Positions 62,315 to 64,000 of a DNA stretch of 64,000 bases are shown here, one piece after another. The notes beneath the pieces were generated by a model, which saw only the letters and a program-made list of their open reading frames with translations, did not search any database and was not told the DNA's origin. The stretch is from Candidatus Defluviilinea gracilis (GTDB lineage: Bacteria; Chloroflexota; Anaerolineae; Anaerolineales; Villigracilaceae), in assembly GCA_016716235.1 (NCBI GenBank), contig JADJWS010000001.1, forward strand, positions 2,046,001 through 2,110,000, written 5' to 3'. Within the stretch, counting starts at the first letter, position 1. Every line of letters begins with the position of its first letter. Position numbers and translations under genes: made by a program.

Positions 62315-63328
62315 CTACTTCCCCAACTTCTTCTTGAACGCTTCCGTCAACGCGGGGACGATCTGGAACAAGTCGCCGACCACGCCATAGCGCGCCACTT
62401 TGAAGATCGGCGCGTCGGGGTCTTTGTTGATCGCCACGACCATCTTCGCCGAGCGGATTCCCGCGAGATGCTGGATCGCGCCAGAGATGCCGCAGGCGAT
62501 GTACAGATCGGGCGCGACGACTTTACCCGTCTGCCCAACTTGATTCGAGTATGGGATGTAGCCCCCGTCCACTGCCGCGCGACTTGCGCCGACTGCGCCG
62601 CCCAACACAGACGCAAGATCGCCAACCAACTTGAATCCTTGATGCGCGCGCCAAATTTCGGCTTGCTTGTCGTCGAGTCCAGCAGGCGGTTGCAGGGACG
62701 GATTATTCGACACGCCGCGTCCGCCCGAGACGATGATGCCCGCGTCGTTGAGACTGACTCCAACATCCGCAACGCTGTAGCCTTCGACGGTTGTGAGCGC
62801 GTCGGTCTTCGCTTCCACTTTTGTGATTGTCCCAGTTTTGCCAGCGACTTTTTCTGGCTTCGGAAATGCGCGTCCGCGTAACGTGATCAATTGCGGTTTT
62901 GCGGAGGTAGTCACCTTCTCAAACAATTTTGCTTCGTAGATCGGACGTGTCACAACAATCGAATCGCCGTTCACTTCAACGGCGGTCGCGTCGGTGATGA
63001 CGTTGGTGTTCAAATCCACGGCCGACATGGCGGCGAACTCACGGGTGCGAGTCGTTGTGGGGAACAGAATCAGGTCGGGGGTCCGAGAAGAAGCGATGGC
63101 AGAGAGGGTCGAAGCGTACGTCTCAGCGCGAAAATCCAAAAGAGCCGAGTCGTCTGCAACGAGCGCGTCATCCGCGCCATATTCCAACGCGGCTTTCGCC
63201 ACATCATCCACGCCAGAACCAAAAACCAAAGCAGTCGTCGCGCCGAAACTTTTTGCGAGTCCCAACGCCTCCCACGATGTGGCTTGCGCTTCGCCTTTGA
63301 AGTGATCAATGTAAACAAAAATTTTCAT
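62315..63328 (-). CDS. etfA: Electron transfer flavoprotein subunit alpha
   Basis: A 337-residue EtfA/FixB. The C-terminal FAD-binding domain is well kept: SGGRGVSNNPSLQPPAGL, GASRAAVDGGYIPYSNQVGQ, PDLYIACGISGAIQHLAGIR and INKDPDAPIFKVARYGVVGD. With EtfB it carries electrons from acyl-CoA or other dehydrogenases to the quinone pool, or bifurcates electrons. The start overlaps the etfB stop (ATGA). Which dehydrogenase it serves lies outside the window. Confidence 0.96.
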   Translation of the reverse strand: MKIFVYIDHFKGEAQATSWEALGLAKSFGATTALVFGSGVDDVAKAALEYGADDALVADDSALLDFRAETYASTLSAIASSRTPDLILFPTTTRTREFAAMSAVDLNTNVITDATAVEVNGDSIVVTRPIYEAKLFEKVTTSAKPQLITLRGRAFPKPEKVAGKTGTITKVEAKTDALTTVEGYSVADVGVSLNDAGIIVSGGRGVSNNPSLQPPAGLDDKQAEIWRAHQGFKLVGDLASVLGGAVGASRAAVDGGYIPYSNQVGQTGKVVAPDLYIACGISGAIQHLAGIRSAKMVVAINKDPDAPIFKVARYGVVGDLFQIVPALTEAFKKKLGK

Positions 63329-64000
63329 AACACTTTCTCCGCGATGAGTTTGTCGGCAAGTTTGTCGGCGATCTCGGCGGGGCTTTCGCCCGAAATAATT
63401 TCCACCGACGTGTCGCGCGCGGGCGGGTTCATCAACTCACTGCGTTTGATGATCGCATCGGGCGCGGCGATTCCCAGATCGCTCAACGACCACACGGGGA
63501 TCTCGGCTTTCGACGCTTTGCGAATTCCCATGAACGACGGATAGCGCGGCTCGCCGATGCTTTGCACAACGCTGATGACTGCGGGCAGATTCGCTTTGAC
63601 AGTTTGCCTGCCCTCTTCGATGACTCGTTCAACAGTCACGCTTCTTTCTTGGACTTTGATCTGCCCCGCCAACCCCAGCAGTGACCACCCTAAAGCGCGC
63701 GCCGTCTGCGCGGACGTGAGTCCTGAACCGTTGTCGAGCGTTTGCCGCCCGAACACGACCATGTCCACGCTGCCGATCTTTTGGATCGCCGCGGCAAGGA
63801 CACGCGCCGCGCCAACTGTATCTAAATTATTTAACGCGGGGTCTGAGACGAGAATAGCATCGTCCGCGCCCATTGCGAGCGCGTGCTTCAACGCCTCCTT
63901 CGCGGATTCGGGTCCGATGCACAACGCGGTGACTGTGCCGTTTGTCGCTTCCTTCTGCTGAAGCGCGCCTTCCACCGCGTACTCGTCAAATGGATTGATG
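63325..64000 (-). CDS. etfB: Electron transfer flavoprotein subunit beta, 5' end outside window
   Basis: The visible ~225 residues begin in INPFDEYAVEGALQQKE, a block about 30-40 residues into EtfB, so the start is beyond position 64000. Conserved parts are LCIGPESAKEALKHALAMGADDAILVSD, DMVVFGRQTLDNGSG and LPAVISVVQSIGEPRYPSFMGIRKASK. The shorter frame starting at 63975 is an artefact of the edge. It is co-translated with etfA. Confidence 0.95.
   Translation of the reverse strand, partial: INPFDEYAVEGALQQKEATNGTVTALCIGPESAKEALKHALAMGADDAILVSDPALNNLDTVGAARVLAAAIQKIGSVDMVVFGRQTLDNGSGLTSAQTARALGWSLLGLAGQIKVQERSVTVERVIEEGRQTVKANLPAVISVVQSIGEPRYPSFMGIRKASKAEIPVWSLSDLGIAAPDAIIKRSELMNPPARDTSVEIISGESPAEIADKLADKLIAEKVL

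Overview
The window looks like a chromosomal segment of a Chloroflexota bacterium, most likely class Anaerolineae, probably from a metagenome. This is inferred, not proven. The pointers are a mostly GC-rich sequence, the order nusA-ylxR-infB-rbfA-nrnA-truB-ribF, ThyX instead of ThyA, lipoproteins with Thr/Pro linkers, NBR1-type Ig domains, GT39 mannosyltransferase-like proteins, many TANNNT boxes 6-8 nt before start codons (leaderless mRNAs), and a very high load of small interspersed repeats. No rRNA, tRNA or CRISPR array was seen.

Layout. 1-6.1 kb: polysaccharide genes (GT4 glycosyltransferase, SDR epimerase, WecA/WbpL-type phosphosugar transferase, heparinase II/III-like protein), interrupted by a small DUF4926/DUF6883 pair. 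6.3-9.1 kb: two one-carbon genes (AcsE-like methyltransferase, MetV-MetF fusion). 9.3-18.8 kb: more envelope genes (GT4, UDP-glucose dehydrogenase, methyltransferases, GT39, GT2), a single-domain response regulator, and a TerC exporter behind a yybP-ykoY manganese riboswitch. 19.1-25 kb: an FTR1 iron permease, a lipoprotein, a b-type cytochrome-like protein and a pentahaem cytochrome c. 25-26.8 kb: DinB-like protein, methyltransferase and a four-helix-bundle (IVP) gene. 26.9-34.6 kb: the transcription/translation operon. 34.7-40.8 kb: membrane proteins, double-length ThyX, a Phd/VapC toxin-antitoxin pair, an M24 peptidase and an MFS transporter. 40.8-47.1 kb: a DUF1772-like protein, a frame-broken TetR gene, and an ABC-2 exporter (permease, HlyD-like adaptor, two ATPases) with a second IVP gene inside it. 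47.1-50.3 kb: an AT-rich three-gene signalling cassette (PAS-HATPase kinase, receiver, membrane protein). 50.3-64 kb: PspC, phospholipase-like protein, GyrI-like protein, DNA polymerase IV, a large secreted NBR1/CARDB protein, a two-component pair, an ECF sigma factor, lipoproteins, and EtfA/EtfB (cut by the window end).

The most striking theme is repeat DNA. There are two sorts: 70-160 bp elements with terminal inverted repeats, and short tandem arrays of 4-9 bp units, each locus with its own unit. Several lie in frame inside genes (heparinase-like, ABC ATPase, ThyX) or supply the 3' end of a gene (heparinase-like, MetF fusion, dinB). Both IVP genes sit exactly between inverted copies of a locus-specific tandem array, which resembles the stem-bounded intervening sequences of 23S rRNA genes. 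This and the AT-rich signalling cassette are the best candidates for something undescribed.
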